Assembly: GCF_963169125.1 (NCBI RefSeq)
Contig: NC_084796.1
Coordinates: 85,209,888 to 85,273,887 of the forward strand
Source of the DNA: Humulus lupulus
Lineage: Eukaryota; Streptophyta; Magnoliopsida; Rosales; Cannabaceae
Length of the DNA stretch: 64,000 nt
Direction of reading: 5' to 3'
The notes under the pieces are model-generated. The model did no database searches. It worked only from the letters and a program-made list of their open reading frames with translations, and was not told the DNA's origin. This document shows, in pieces, positions 22,694 through 34,107 of the stretch. Each line of letters opens with the position of its first letter. Position 1 is the stretch's first letter. The position numbers and the translations under genes were made by a program.

Positions 22694-23611
22694 TTAATGT
22701 ATGACATTTATCTCGCTTAGTGTTGCCACTAGCTCTTCTTCGGTTGAATTGACTCTTACTTCATTACTGTGGCTCCTTTTGAACCTACAATCTCTTGCAA
22801 ATTGGCCATTCTTGCCACATACAAAGCAAGGTCCTTTGGAACTTTTGAATTGTCCCTCATTCTTATTAGGCCCCAAGGGTTTTTGACCCTTGCCTTTATT
22901 CTTGTCAATTTCTTTGCCTTTGTTAGGAGGATTAGCCATCACATTGGCCTTAGATGTCTCACCATTAGACTATTCCTCATTCTTATCTCTAAAATAGGAT
23001 TCCTCCTCAATCCTCAAATGTTTGAGAATTTCCTACAATGAAATCTTCTCATTCTTGTTGAGGAATTTCTTCCTATAACTCCTCCAAGATGGAGGAAACT
23101 TGGCTATTATTGCACCAACAAGAAATTGCTCCGGGAATACAATATTTAGGATGGATAGCTTATTTACAATAATATGTAACTCATGTATTTGGGGAAAAAG
23201 GGTTTTCATGTCATAAAACTTAAATTCCATATATTGAGTAATAAGGAAATTCTTTGTACCTTCTTCTCCCGCTTGCTATTTTTCTTAAAGCTTCTCATAT
23301 CTCCTTGGCAGTCTTTGTGTTGGTGTAGAGATCATACAATTGGTCCAATAATGCTTTGAGAATGTGAACCCTGCATATAAACTCATCTTCTTCACGTTTC
23401 TTCCTTTTTTTGATGAATTCTTGAATGCCATCCTCCTTTCCGGGTTCTATAGCTTTTAGATCCTCATCCAAGACATAGAACACTTTGAGAGTGGTTAGCG
23501 AAAACCTATTCTTGTCTTGCCAACAAAAAATTTAGTCCCATCGAATCTATTCAATCTAACAAATTTTTGAGTCACAAATTTCAAGGCTAGAAATGAAGAG
23601 GATTCTTCCAT
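22694..23611 (-). pseudogene. Copia element I: gag
   Basis: It starts at ATG 23609-23611 (MEESSSFLALKFV) and continues with VRLNRFDGT, a frameshift, then LKVFYVLDEDL-like text. A PQIHELHIIVNKLSI...VGAIIAKFPPSWRSYRKKF block follows, with a CCHC zinc knuckle at 22790-22850 (CFVCGKNGQFARDCRFKR, lacking the central His). Copia gag is typically one uninterrupted frame; here there are at least three breaks. Confidence 0.85.
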
Positions 23612-23680
23612 GATGATGTATCTCAAAAAATAGAGAATTAGAATTTTCGAGGAGAGTGAGACTTCACCACCACCATATTA

Positions 23681-24430
23681 TGAATCTAAACACAAATTTC
23701 TTTGACAGAGGCCAACAAAAGATTGAGTTAGACGATGAAAACCCTAGTTTGTAGATCAAACTTCTTGGAACTTCTTGAAACTTCAAATTCACAAAACACA
23801 ACCAAGCCTTATACACGAGGAGTATCGTTATCCTAATTCTCTATTTCCTATCCCTTGATGGATGTTTAAGGCCTTTCTAAGAGACATTGGAATTAGGAAC
23901 AAGCCTTTAAATTCAAAAAGATAAGCTCTTTCTTAATGAATTTATTGGAGAAAACTTAAGATCTTGAAAGCTAGAGATAGTTAGATAGAGATTTGAAAGA
24001 GTGATCAAGTATATTAAAACTCTATTAGAACCCTTTTATAGAGTAGGCACAGTCATCAGGTCTAACCAATAGGATTAAAGCCGCAAAATGCACCATTTGG
24101 AGCTAAAACACGTGTCTATACGGACACGTCAGGCGACACGTTGCCTGTTGGTAGGTGATGCATCACCTGTTGCCATCTTTGAAACCCTAGGGTTTCAGGA
24201 AATGCTACGCAACAAGGGTGGCAACCCAATGCCACCCTAGCAGGTCAAAACATCTTAAATTCACCTTAAACACCTCTAAATGCTTCCAAACTTTTTTGGC
24301 ATCCTTAGATACTTCATTGTATTACTTTGGACCCAAAAGCACAATTTTCAAGTGATTATAATTGAATCTCAAATTTTACATCTTCACTATGTGAAATTAT
24401 TAAGTGTTCTACACCTAGCTTGTGTAGCAA
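23681..24430 (-). repeat. Probable 5' LTR of copia element I
   Basis: On the minus strand it starts TGTTGCTACACAAGC at 24430. A TATA-like CTCTATAAAAGGGTTC lies near 24040, about 390 bases in, and the LTR runs to about 70 bases before the gag ATG. The right edge is firm because unrelated H sequence follows. The inner edge is approximate because no clean tRNA-Met primer site is left. Confidence 0.55.
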
Positions 24431-24461
24431 CACTTAATCTTTGTATTTTAACCAATCATAA
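24431..24461 (-). pseudogene. Short stub of element H between copia I and element B
   Basis: These 31 bases lie between the copia LTR start and the left end of B. They include CATAA (24457-24461), the target duplication of B. Before B inserted they were joined to 37063 onward. They are too short to identify alone, and their assignment to H is inferred from the duplication. Confidence 0.5.
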
Positions 24462-25260
24462 TGTTGATGCGGTTTTTCGCCAACAGTGAATTATATGAAT
24501 AACTTGGATGGATTAGTGCTTAATGATAAACCGTACTAAGAAAGGGATAATGCTAAAAGATGTTGGAAATCAACTGCAAAGAAAATGATCACTCCTTTTT
24601 ACGTGGTTCGGAGGTTAAAATCCCCCTAGTCCACGAGTCAATATTATTGTTATATACCTCTTTCTATTTTTACAGAGTATTTGCATTCTAGAAAGAATCC
24701 AACCCCTTGCACTACCCAGGGTCTTGGTATTTATAAGAGAATGAACTATGGGTAGGTATCGGGGTCATCCTGTGATCTCTTGATCCTTCACATCATCTCT
24801 GTGACATTGATGATTAATATCTAAATTTTACATTGAAGTATGGTCTAATCAATAGGTAAAATAGATAATGGGTCGCATGGCCTAAATCAGGCATGTGATG
24901 TCTGATCACGCACGTTTATATTGTGTATCCGGGAATTCGAGAATAAAACAGACACATGATGTCTGTTTTATGCATGTTTATATTGCGTGGTCAACTTTAT
25001 AAAGATTCTGGGGTGCGTCAGACCTCTGGCGTACCACGAGCTTAACGTAATGTTAGCTCATGCCTTTTGATGCCATATTACACAATGGTTCCAGGTGGTA
25101 AGTTTCTAAATGACTCATCAGCTCGAGCTATTTGTCTAAGGGATCGTACCGAATTTCCTCGAATGAAAGGTGAACACGTGGAACATCGACTATGGCTTTT
25201 TGCTAGTTCGTTGTATCCGAGCTGTCTCAACAAGGTACGTGCTGATTTTTAGGGCGTACA
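24462..25260 (-). repeat. 3' LTR of element B
   Basis: It reads TGTACGCCCTAAAAATCAGC from 25260 down to CATCAACA at 24462 on the minus strand. It contains a TATA-like CTTATAAATACC (complement of about 24726-24737). The LTR start resembles that of A (TGTTGTACCCTAAAAATTAGC), so the two elements are related. Confidence 0.9.
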
Positions 25261-25528
25261 TTTGCCCCCCAAGTCCCTGCTCGTGTTCTATGACGTCACT
25301 TCTGACTTTCACGGTAGGGAATTTTAAACTTCCTTTTCGATTATCCAGACCCTTCCCACCATTTAAGTACTGGACACGTGGAACGTCGTGATTGGCGTCT
25401 GTTCGGGTTTCGAGGATTGTATCAAATGGCCTGGCCACCTTTTTGCTACCGTTTCGTCTTTCGAATTATGACCCTCGTATCTCGCATTAATTTGATCGAA
25501 TGGTCCTCCTTTCCTCATGCCTTTTACG

Positions 25529-25537
25529 TATAAATAG
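25529..25537 (+). promoter_or_regulatory. TATA box of the antisense gene in element B
   Basis: TATAAATAG within ACGTATAAATAGGGCTGG, about 270 bp outside the LTR. A leader rich in TTC/CTT and a GTAAG splice donor (25746) follow. Element A has the same core at the equivalent place on the opposite strand. Confidence 0.65.
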
Positions 25538-25559
25538 GGCTGGCAATTTTCAGCACTCA

Positions 25560-28500
25560 TCATCTTTCATTCGAAATTTTTCTTTATTTTCTCTCTTCCG
25601 AGTTTCAAAAGTTCTTCTTCTTCTGATTAAAATCCCAGAAATCCCCATACTCTCGCCACAAAAACCCTTCAGAAGTCCAGTCTCAAGGATTTCTTCAAGA
25701 CTCCTACTTATACGCTGCCTGCAATTTTCGTTTGGAAAACATACAGTAAGTTTTCTATTTTTCGTGTGTTTCGACTTCCTTCCTTTTCTTTGACATGCAA
25801 ACCTACATTTTATAGTCATAAACAGTAGGTTGTTCCTAAATAACTTTGGTGCATAGGTTTCGATTTTAGGCGTATTGAGTAGATCCTAAAACATGTCTAG
25901 GATTGTGATGTTCATAACTAGGTAATTTCTGTGTAAATTTAGGAAATACCCACTTGGGATATGGAAGACGAGAGGTTTTTAGGGTATAAAACCGGGTAGC
26001 TTAGGGGTCATGCTTCCTAGGTGGTTTTTCTCTCAAAACCTCTCCCCTAAGGCAAGTAATAGCCTGACCCTCTTGACACATGGATCCTTGAACATCAGGG
26101 ATCTGTTGGAAACTTAGGCGCGTGTCCATGGCAGCACGTGGCGTCACACCACGGGCTGAGATTACCTCAGCTTGTGTATGAAAAACCTTTGTTCTTCCCA
26201 CACTATTTTTCCTTTCATAACTTTTAGGTTGCCTACTAAGTATTTCATCGTTCTTGTTCGCTAGGCGATCTAGCCCGGTCGGCTCATCGTCCAAGAAAAG
26301 CGCAATCGGCTCATCGTCCCAGCAATCCAGCAGGGGAAAGGAGGTCCCGGTAGAATCCCCCATCCCCCAGTTCGGTCCCACGGTGAAGAAGGATATCGAG
26401 GTGGGACCTGATGCTTACTTTGTGGCGGAGAGGATAGTCTCGAAGATCATGACCCAAGGATAGTCCCATAACATCGAGATTGGGACTGGCGCTCTTATTT
26501 CCCAACCTCCCTTCGACGAGGAGAGGAGTTGCACACCCCTCGATGAAGACTTCGCGTCCTGGAGTGATGAGCATTTAAGGGTCGGGGCCTTCCTCCCCCT
26601 TGATCAGTACTTTGCCGACTTCCTCAATTACGTGAAGTTGGCACCATTTCAGCTTCCTCCGAATTCCTATCATCTGTTGGTCACCCTGAGGTATATTTTC
26701 CTAAAGCAGATGTGGGAGGTCCCCACCCCTGCAGATATCCTCTACTTCTTTTGACTCAAGGCCAGCCCGGATCAAAGGGGACAAGGCGATGGGTTCTCTA
26801 CTTGACCCGCTTCCCGAACTCACCTGCAGTCATCGAACTGCCCAACCATCCAAACGACTTCAAAAAGCAGTTCTTTCTATCGAATGGGTTTCGCAACTGT
26901 GAGTACCATTACTTCAACCGTCCTCGTAAGTTTCCTTTCTATTCTCAGCTCGTGAAATTATTATTACTTTTTTCTTTTTCTGTCTTTTCGTATGTATACT
27001 GACTGGAGCATCATCATGCAGCCATTTTTGCGAGGACGGCCAAATCCGTGACCCTTGGGGGTCAACATGATACTCTTGCGGGGCTTTCATCCAGTGAGAA
27101 GGACTACCGCTAGCTCATGTCTGATGACACGATGTTGGAGTGTAAGTTAATCTCCATAGGTAAAACTCTAGCCTTCAGGAGGATGCAGGCCAATTACCTA
27201 GTAGCCCGCGAGCTGGCGCCTATTCCCGAAGGAGACGCTGCGGTCGACGATGGCGACGAGCAGGAAGAGGAGGCCGAGGTGCCGCTCCTGTGGAAGAGGC
27301 GAGCTCCTGAGGCTGATCGGGACCCCGATTTGGACCGAGCTCAATCAGGGGCAGTAGCCGGTCCCTCTGGCCAAGGTAACCCATGCCCTTTTAGGGACCT
27401 AGATAGGGTTGCCGTAAACCTTAGGCTAGATAGGTTTAACCCAAACCAGCTCGTACACCACCACCAAAATGACCCAGACCATAACATAACCTTGCTCCAA
27501 TGCGTAGATCAATTAGTATTGTGTCATGACATGGGCCGTCCTAGGGGTACCGTAGTAGTAGACAACACCTTGTCTTTTAGGTCGGCCTTTTTGAGGAGTA
27601 TGGGACCAACCTTAGGTCGTGGCCCTCCCTTCTCGAGGGTATAGTTGCTCCAGGACTCAGACAATACGTAGAGGAGTCCAGTCCTGAGGCAGATCCTAAC
27701 CCAGAACCCCCTTTGATTCACGAAGTAGTAGACTTAGACTCCCCCCACCCTATAGAAGTTTCGAGGTCGGAGGTCGTGGCAATAGACTCCTCCTCTAGCT
27801 CAGAGGGTAGGACTTTTTCAATACACCTTTAGATTTCCTTTGTAATATAATAACTTTACATGTGTAATAACATCCTTTTCCTCTTATTTCAGGTGAAGAG
27901 ATGGCACAGCCCGGGGACAATGACTTGCGCTCCATCTTCTAGGAGGGGAATCCCTCCTCCGGGCCATCCGGGCCACTTGTAAAGAGGCCCCGGTTCCCCA
28001 AGAAAACTCCTTCTGCCGCTGGGACAACCTCCAAGTCCCCTGCCAAGGGGAGAGGTCAGACTCCTGCAGCTACGGAGAATATTCTGCCTCCTCCCCCACG
28101 ACACCTAGCCCATGTCAGGACTAGGTGGCACCAGCCGGAGCTTCGACGGTCCCCACTCCCATCGTGTGTATCCTGGTCAATGCCCAAGATCTGGAGAAAA
28201 TTCCAGACACCTTCTAGGGAACGATCTATGAGACCGAGAACTATATGGTGGAGCATTTTTACAAAGCCAATCTGAAGGACTTAAGGGAGATCGAGGCAAG
28301 GAGTCCCGAGAACGTCATAGAGCCCGCATTGGGGATGAACCTCACGGTAAGCCTACTTAGTTAAATTTATTCTTTGGTTTTCTTTCCAGCACACGCCTAA
28401 CTTTCTTTACTTTTTTGCCGGCGGCTTTGGCCCTACATCGCATCCTTGCTCGGTCCAGGGCCAGGAATGAAGAGTTCAGGGCCGAGCTCCAGACTGCTCA

Positions 28501-28891
28501 GGCCGCTCTTGCAACCGCTCAACAACAAGAGCAAAGTGCCAAGGCTGCCTTGAAGGCTGTCCAAGAAGGCAAGCAGGCTGCGTAGGCCTCCTTGGCTGCT
28601 ATGAAGGCTGAACTCGCGGAGGCCAGGGCAAAACAGCTGGAGGCCAAGGCTGCCACCAAGGCAGAGAAGGTGTCTTCTAGCTCCTCCATGAAGGCCATGA
28701 TTTACCATTGCTGGGCCTTCAATCAAGATGGAAACTTCTCTTTCCTGGCCCCCGAGGTGTGGGAGCCATATCTCGAGAAGTTTAAGGCTCGACTTCAACA
28801 AGAGCCGCCGTCTGAGACTGGGGAGACCTCTGCCGCCGGCGAGCAAGAAGCCGAGGAGGTGACCTCTTCAGGGCGTCCTGGAGAGTCCTAG
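25560..28891 (+). pseudogene. Antisense multi-exon gene (aORF) of element B, Transposase_28-like
   Basis: It is convergent with gag-pol. Introns are inferred at 25746-26264 (leader), 26926-27021, 27807-27892 and from 28347 (acceptor unclear, about 28420). Coding blocks are SPIPQFGPTVKKDIEV and FVAERIVSKIMTQG, then VGAFLPLDQYFADFLNYVK, PFQLPPNSYHLLV, LKASPDQRG and ELPNHPNDFKKQFFLS. After intron 2 come TAKSVTLGGQHDTLAG, an acidic segment, VDLDSPHP, the IYETENYMVEHFYKANLKDLR block and an Ala/Lys/Glu/Gln coiled coil (28440-28680). The protein ends NFSFLAPEVWEPYLEKFKARL. Each block has a counterpart in A. Stops at 26461, 26754, 27113, 27940 and 28585 and the absence of an ATG at the expected start make it a pseudogene. 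The function is unknown. Confidence 0.75.
26926..27021 (+). other. Intron 2 of the element B antisense gene
   Basis: CGTCCTC|GTAAGTTTCC to CATCATGCAG|CCATTTTT, 96 bp. Removing it joins the FNRP end of one exon to PIFARTAKSVTLGGQ in frame. This matches element A, where FNHPR is followed about 90 bp later by IFTWTERSKTLGGQ. In A the acceptor has decayed (TGCAA) and the intron reads through as open sequence. Confidence 0.65.
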
Positions 28892-29024
28892 TTTATTTTG
28901 TATTTTTCATTTGTAAATGCTAAGCACGAGGTTATTCACCTCGAGACAATTTATATATAATTTTAGTTATCCAAGTTTTACTTGTTCTTCAATCTTTTTC
29001 TTATACTTTATGATGTGTTCTGTA

Positions 29025-29850
29025 GAAACTTAGTTTGCGTTAGTTTTATTGACACTGCTTTTTCTTTAGAAAAAAAAAACATTGTTAATCAATTTAACCA
29101 ACTTCTAAGTTTTAGAACCTGGTCGTGTCCAGGATATTTAAATAAAACTTAGTTTGCATTAGTTTTGTTGACACCTCGCGTTTTTTAGAAAAACACTGGT
29201 CAATCAATTTAACCAACTTCTAAGTTTTAGAACCTGGTCGTGTCCAGGATATTTAATTTAAAAACTTAGTTTGCTTTAGTTTTATTGAATACTCCGCTTT
29301 TTCCTTAGAAGAAACATTGTTAATCAATTTAACCAACTTCTAAGTTTCGGAACCTGGTCGTGTCCAGGATATTTAAATAAAAACTTAGTTCGCATTAGTT
29401 TTATTGACACCTCACATTTTTTAGAAAAACACTGGTCAATCAATTTAACCAACTTCTAAGTTTTAGAACCTGGTCGTGTCCAGGATATTTAAATAAAAAC
29501 TTAGTTCGTGTTAGTTTTATTGACACCTCGCGTTTTTTAGAAAAACATTGGTCAATTAATTTAACCAACTTCTAAGTTTTAGAACCTAGTCGTGTCCAGG
29601 ATATTTAATTTAAAAACTTTGTTCACATTAGTTTTATTGAATACTCTGCTTTTTCCTTAGAAAAAACATTGTTAATCAATTTAAGCAACTTCTAAGTTTT
29701 AGAACCTGGTCGTGTCAATGATATTTAATTTAAAAACTTAGTTCGCATTAGTTTTATTGAATACTCCGTTTTTTCCTTAGAAAAAACATTGTTAATCAAT
29801 TTAACCAACTTCTAAGTTTTGGAGCGTGGTCCTCGGGTTATCTGCCCCCC
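29025..29850 (-). repeat. Tandem array of 115-120 bp units in the 3' region of element B
   Basis: The motif 'aacttctaagttttagaacc' starts at 29100, 29215, 29335, 29451, 29567, 29687 and 29807, giving spacings of 115, 120, 116, 116, 120 and 120 bp. Each unit also carries 'tggtcgtgtccaggatattt', 'acttagtt..cattagtttt' and either a 'gacacctcgcgttttttag' or a 'gaatactccgctttttccttag' variant; the variants account for the two lengths. A partial unit precedes the array. It lies between the integrase end and the antisense gene. Confidence 0.92.
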
Positions 29851-29860
29851 CCCCCCCCCC
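29845..29860. repeat. Run of 16 C (16 G in the sense strand of element B)
   Basis: A homopolymer directly between the tandem array and the integrase-side spacer. Element A has GGGGGG at the same relative position. The length may be a sequencing or assembly approximation. Confidence 0.85.
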
Positions 29861-30013
29861 AAGTAATCAGGAAGTGGGCTTTCTGGTTACTTTGAACTAA
29901 CATACAAATGAAACCGTACAAAGACACAAATGTACCATAAACATTTTTTTTATATACTTTTAAAATTAACTGGATTTTATATCCAAGCCTTACATAGACA
30001 GGTGGTTTGATCA

Positions 30014-31104
30014 CTAATAATACTTTTTCAAATGTATAGCGTTCCAGGTCTGTGGTACCACTTCTCCATTAAGTCGAGCCAATTTGAAAGTACCTTCTTT
30101 TACGATTTCGATTATCTGCTAGGGCCCTTCCCAGCTTGGGCCTAAGGCACCATCTTTGGGGTCCTTGCCTGCTAAAAACACCCTTCAGAGTACTAGGTCT
30201 CCTAATCCATAGACACGCTTCTTGACCTTTGTATTAAAGTAACGAGCATTTTTTTATTGATAATGCGCAAGCCGTAGCTATGAATCTTCCGCTTTTCATT
30301 AATCAGGTCGAGGGACGCGCTGAACAATTTATCATTCTGCTCCTGGTTGAAAGTTTGGATCATGTTCGTAGCTATCTTTGTTTCGACAGGAAGGATGGCC
30401 TCACTTCTAAAAGTCAGGGAAAAAGGGGTGTGCCCCGTTGAAGTTTGGTGTGAGGTCCGGTACGCCCATAGCACCTGTGGGAGCTGCTCGGGCCAAACTC
30501 CCTTGGCCTCGTCCAGCCTCTTCTTAAGGCTTGCCTTGAGCGTCTTGTTCACAGCTTCGACCTGCCCATTAGCCTGGGGGTAGGCCACTGAGGATAAACT
30601 CATAATTATGCCGTGTCTTTCAAAAAATTCAGTGAAGAGGTCGCTATCGAACTGGGTTCAATTGTCTGATACGATCTTCCTTGGCAGTCCGAACTGGAAA
30701 ATGATATTCTTAACCACAAAATCGAGGACTCTCTTTAACGTTATCGTTGCCAGGGGCTCTGCTTCTGCCCACTTCGTGAAATAGTCAATGGCCACTAGCG
30801 CATAGTGAACTCCTCCTTTTCCCGTGGGTAGGGCTCCAATTAAGTCGATTCCCCAGACCGCAAATGGCCATGGGGACGAGATCATCTTCAGCTCGACTGG
30901 TGGACCTCGGGCGATCGTGGCAAACCGTTGGCACTTGTCACACTTTCGAACGTAGGAAATTGAGTCTTTTGATAGAGTGGGCCAATAATACCCTTGCCTC
31001 AATATCTTCAAGGCTAGGATTTGCCCCCCAGCATGATCTCCACAAAAGCCTTCATGCACCTCCTGTAAAATAGTTTTAGCCTCCTCTGGCAGAACACATC
31101 GCAT
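30014..31104 (-). pseudogene. Element B integrase
   Basis: The HHCC zinc domain shows HEGFCGDHAGG and YVRKCDKCQR. The DDE core has WGIDLIGALPTGKGG (first Asp), FGLPRKIVSDN (second Asp) and AYPQANGQVEAVNK (Glu), then PQVLWAYRTSHQTSTGHTPFSLTF. The C-terminal domain ends VPQTWNAIHLKKYY and a stop at 30014-30016. Breaks lie between 30603 and 30658 and near 30200, so it is not one frame. All three catalytic acids are visible, unlike in A. Confidence 0.92.
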
Positions 31105-31125
31105 AAGAGGCAGAGAAAGGCCACG

Positions 31126-31923
31126 TCAGTACAGCATCCCGTCTACGATTGTATACCTCGGAGCTTGATAGAGTATCTTCCTCGCGTCATTTTGATCGTC
31201 GGGTAACTTCCCTGTTGTAAGGTACTCGACTATGGGAGTCATCCAGGTTGCCCTGGTGTCGATCATCTTGATCTCACTTGTATTCTCCACCACGCTTGGT
31301 CTTTCCAAGAATTCCACCGGTATTAAGCTCAAGGTTTCGACCTCCTTGGAGGTGGTGAGTCTTGCTAGAGCATCAGCATTGGCGTTCTGCTCACGAAGGA
31401 TTTGCTTGACCAGACTATATTCGAATTCAGACAGCTCTTTCTTCACCTTGGCCAGGTAGGCCACCATCTTGGTTCCTCATGCTTGGTATTCCCCTAATAC
31501 TTGGTTTACCATGAGCTAGGAATCAATGTAGCACTAAACGGCCCTGGCCTTCAACTCCTTTGCCACTCTAAGCCCAGCCAATAGAGCTTCGTACTCGGCC
31601 TCGTTGTTGGACGCCTCGAATCTAAACCGTAACGCGAAGTGGAAACGATGCCCCTCTAGGGATATCAAAATGATTCTAGATCCGGACCCATTCTCGTTCG
31701 ATGAACCATCCACAAAGACTCTCCACAAGGCCTGCACCGGTTCTTCCATAGGTTCCTCTTGGAACCCAGTGCATTCAACCATGAAATCAGCCAGAGCTTG
31801 GCTTTTGATTGCAATCCGTGGTACGTACAATATTTCGAATTGGCTGAGCACGATAGCCCATTTCAAGAGATGTCCTGATGCTTCAGGTTTCTGTAGCACC
31901 TGCCTTAAAGGTCGATCGGTCAT
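31126..31923 (-). pseudogene. Element B second RNase H (aRNH) and linker
   Basis: The blocks are ILYVPRIAIKSQALADFMVECT, WRVFVDGSSNENGSGSRIIL, FEASNNEAEYEALLAGLRVAKELKA, a broken Y-DSQLMVN segment and REQNANADALARLTTSKEVE. This is the RVT_3 fold found after the gypsy RNase H in Tat-lineage elements. The first Asp and the Glu are present. A stop and frame change near 31530-31480 interrupts it. A connector to integrase (TWMTPIVEYLTTGKLPDD) ends it. Confidence 0.88.
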
Positions 31924-32432
31924 GACATGGATCTAATGGGACTGGAAATACGGCCTAAGCTTTCTGGAGGCAGTGATAAGGCAGAAAGCTATCTTTTGCT
32001 AATGTAATAGACTGGCTTTTGAACTTGGTCCTCTTTCCGGACCAGCACGGCGCTAGCTACATCTTCCGTAACAGCTAAGTAAAGAAAAAGAGGCTCTCCT
32101 ACCGTTGGTTTAGACAACATTGGCGGCTCGGCTAAATGTGTTTTTAGATCGAGGAAGGCCCGCTCGCATTCTTCAATCCATTCAAACTTTTTGTTCCCCC
32201 GGAGCTGGTTATAGAAAGGCAAACACTTGTCAGCAGACTTGGAAATAAATCGATTAAGGGCTGGCACTCTTCTTGTCAAACTCTGAATGTCTTTTCGCGA
32301 CCTGGGCGGTGGTATTTTGAGCAGCGATCTGATTTTGTCAGGGTTCGCCTCTATCCCTCTAGTGTTGACTATGAACCCCGAAAATTTTCCTGATGCCACC
32401 CCGAAGGTACATTTGTGGGGATTCAACCTCAT
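31924..32432 (-). pseudogene. Element B RT thumb and gypsy RNase H
   Basis: MRLNPHKCTFGVASGKF-GFIV and RGIEANPDKIRSLLKIPPPRS close the RT. The tether and RNase H start (RVPALNRFISKSADKCLPFYNQLRG, FEWIEECERAFLDLKTHLAEPP, LFLYLAVTEDVASAVLVRKE) end at PVYYISKR. A stop follows near 31990, so the rest of the RNase H is not in one frame. Confidence 0.88.
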
Positions 32433-33368
32433 GCCATACTTCCTCAGGATCTCAAAACACTCCCTTAGATCGGGAATATGGTTATTGGCAGTTTTTTACT
32501 TGACCAACATGTCGTCAACACACACTTCCATGTTTTTCCCGATCTGATTAGCGAACATTTTGTTGACCAATCTCTGATATGTAGCTCCTGCGTTCATCAG
32601 CCTGAAGGGCATGACTTTATAACAATAGACGTTGGTTGGAGTCATGAAGCTTGTATGCTCTTGATCCGTGGGATTCATAGCGATTTGGTTATAACCAGAG
32701 TATGCATCCATGATGGACATGAGCTCGTGTCCTGCTATGGCATTCACCAATTGGTCAATTCTTAGCAAGGGGAAGCAATCCTTGGGACATGCTTTATTCA
32801 GGTCAGAGAAGTCGATGCAGGTCTGCCACTTTTCATTAGGTTTTGGGACCAGAACAGGATTGGCGACCTAGATCGGGTATTTTGCTTCGCAAATAAAGCC
32901 GCATTTTAAAAGTCAAGCTACTTCTTCTTCCAGGGTCGCAACTCGTGTCGTGCCTAAATGCCTCTGTTTCTAGGACTTCGCATGCATGCTTTTGTCCAAG
33001 TTAAGGGTATGCATGATGACGCTCGGGCTGATCCCCACCATGTCTTCATAAGACCAGGCAAAAATGTCTAGATTTCCTTGTAGAAATTTCAGCAGCTCCG
33101 CCTTTCTCTCGTTGTCAAGCCTTTTCCTGAGCCTAACCACCCTCGAAGGGTCTTTAGGATTGATGTTTACCTCTTCGAGCTCTTCGATAGCCTGGAGCTC
33201 AGATCTATCTTTGCCTACTCTAGGGTCGATATCATCACTCAGGGTGGTACCTACGCCATCAGCTTGCTGAGGTTCTTTTATCCCAGGGCTATTCCTCACT
33301 TCTTGGAATTCCTCGCTCCCGTCCTGGATGGCCATCGTCTGCTGCCCGGGTTGTGACTTTCCCTTCAT
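32433..33368 (-). pseudogene. Element B reverse transcriptase
   Basis: The acidic linker (VGKDRSELQAIEELEEVNINP) and the WSYEDMVGISPSVIMHTLN block are open. In-frame stops then occur before LLKCGF and inside PI-VANPVLVPKPNEKW. Catalytic blocks are TCIDFSDLNKACPKD, HELMSIMDAYSGYNQIAMNP, YCYKVMPFRLMNAGATYQRLV and CVDD (complement of 32511-32522), where relatives have YVDD. Confidence 0.92.
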
Positions 33369-33402
33369 GGAAATGCTATAGCATTCCCTAGCAGCGAGCT
33401 AA

Positions 33403-34107
33403 TCACCTCGAACCGTACATATCCCCGTAGAGGAGGGGAATTTGGCTACAAGGTGGTAGATATAAGTTATGACTTCGAATGCCATCAACGTAGGCCGACC
33501 CAAAATTGCATTGTACGCAGCGGGACAATCGAGGGAGCTTGGAAACAGTTCGAGGTCCCTCACCCAAGGTTATTACTAACTCTATTGTTCCTATCACTGC
33601 CAACCCTTCGGCAGAAAACCCATACAACATCATGGAGGTGGCCTTCAACTCGGTTATAGACAACCCCATTTTTTCTAGCGTGGATCAAAACAATAGGTTC
33701 ACCGAACTCCCATTACCAACTAGTATCCTCCTAACTCTCTGATTGGCAAGCTAGGCAGTTATGACTAGAGGATCGTTATGCGGGAACTGAACATAACTAG
33801 TATCTTCTTCGATAAAACTAATTAGATGTTTCTCTAATCGCTGCTGTTTAGGTAGATGCTGCTCTGGGATAAACTCAACCCCGTTATGAGACCTCATTTC
33901 ATTGATGTATCTCTTCTGGGCACCTCTGCTCATGCCTGCCAGATGAGGGCCTCCGGCGATGGTGGTTATCTCTTCCCCTACTATTGGAGGAGGGGTATCC
34001 TGATTTACCCGGGCTCCGGGCTGGTTTATAGGAGCCTCCGGAGCTTGTTGAGTGCTTTGCCTAGCGATCTGACTGGAAGGGACTCGATTCCGCGCATACT
34101 GAGCCAA
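33403..34107 (-). pseudogene. Element B aspartic protease, catalytic Asp lost
   Basis: It opens with EEITTIAGGPHLAGMSRGAQKRYI and SHNGVEFIPEQHLPKQQ and reaches DTSYVQFPHNDPLVITA, where a stop occurs. The next frame holds RRILVGNGSSVNLL, in which the active-site Asp of V-D-N-G-S is Gly. Then come LSITELKATSMMLYGF and a frameshift at the C-terminal VILG region. Confidence 0.82.

Noticed and set aside
26254..28891. Antisense gene of element B as a host gene
   Set aside because: The same gene, in the same place and orientation relative to gag-pol, occurs in element A and, decayed, in C, so it belongs to the retroelement.
29025..29850. Regular spaced repeats suggestive of a CRISPR-like array
   Set aside because: Units are contiguous 115-120 bp tandem copies without unique spacers, inside a plant retrotransposon.
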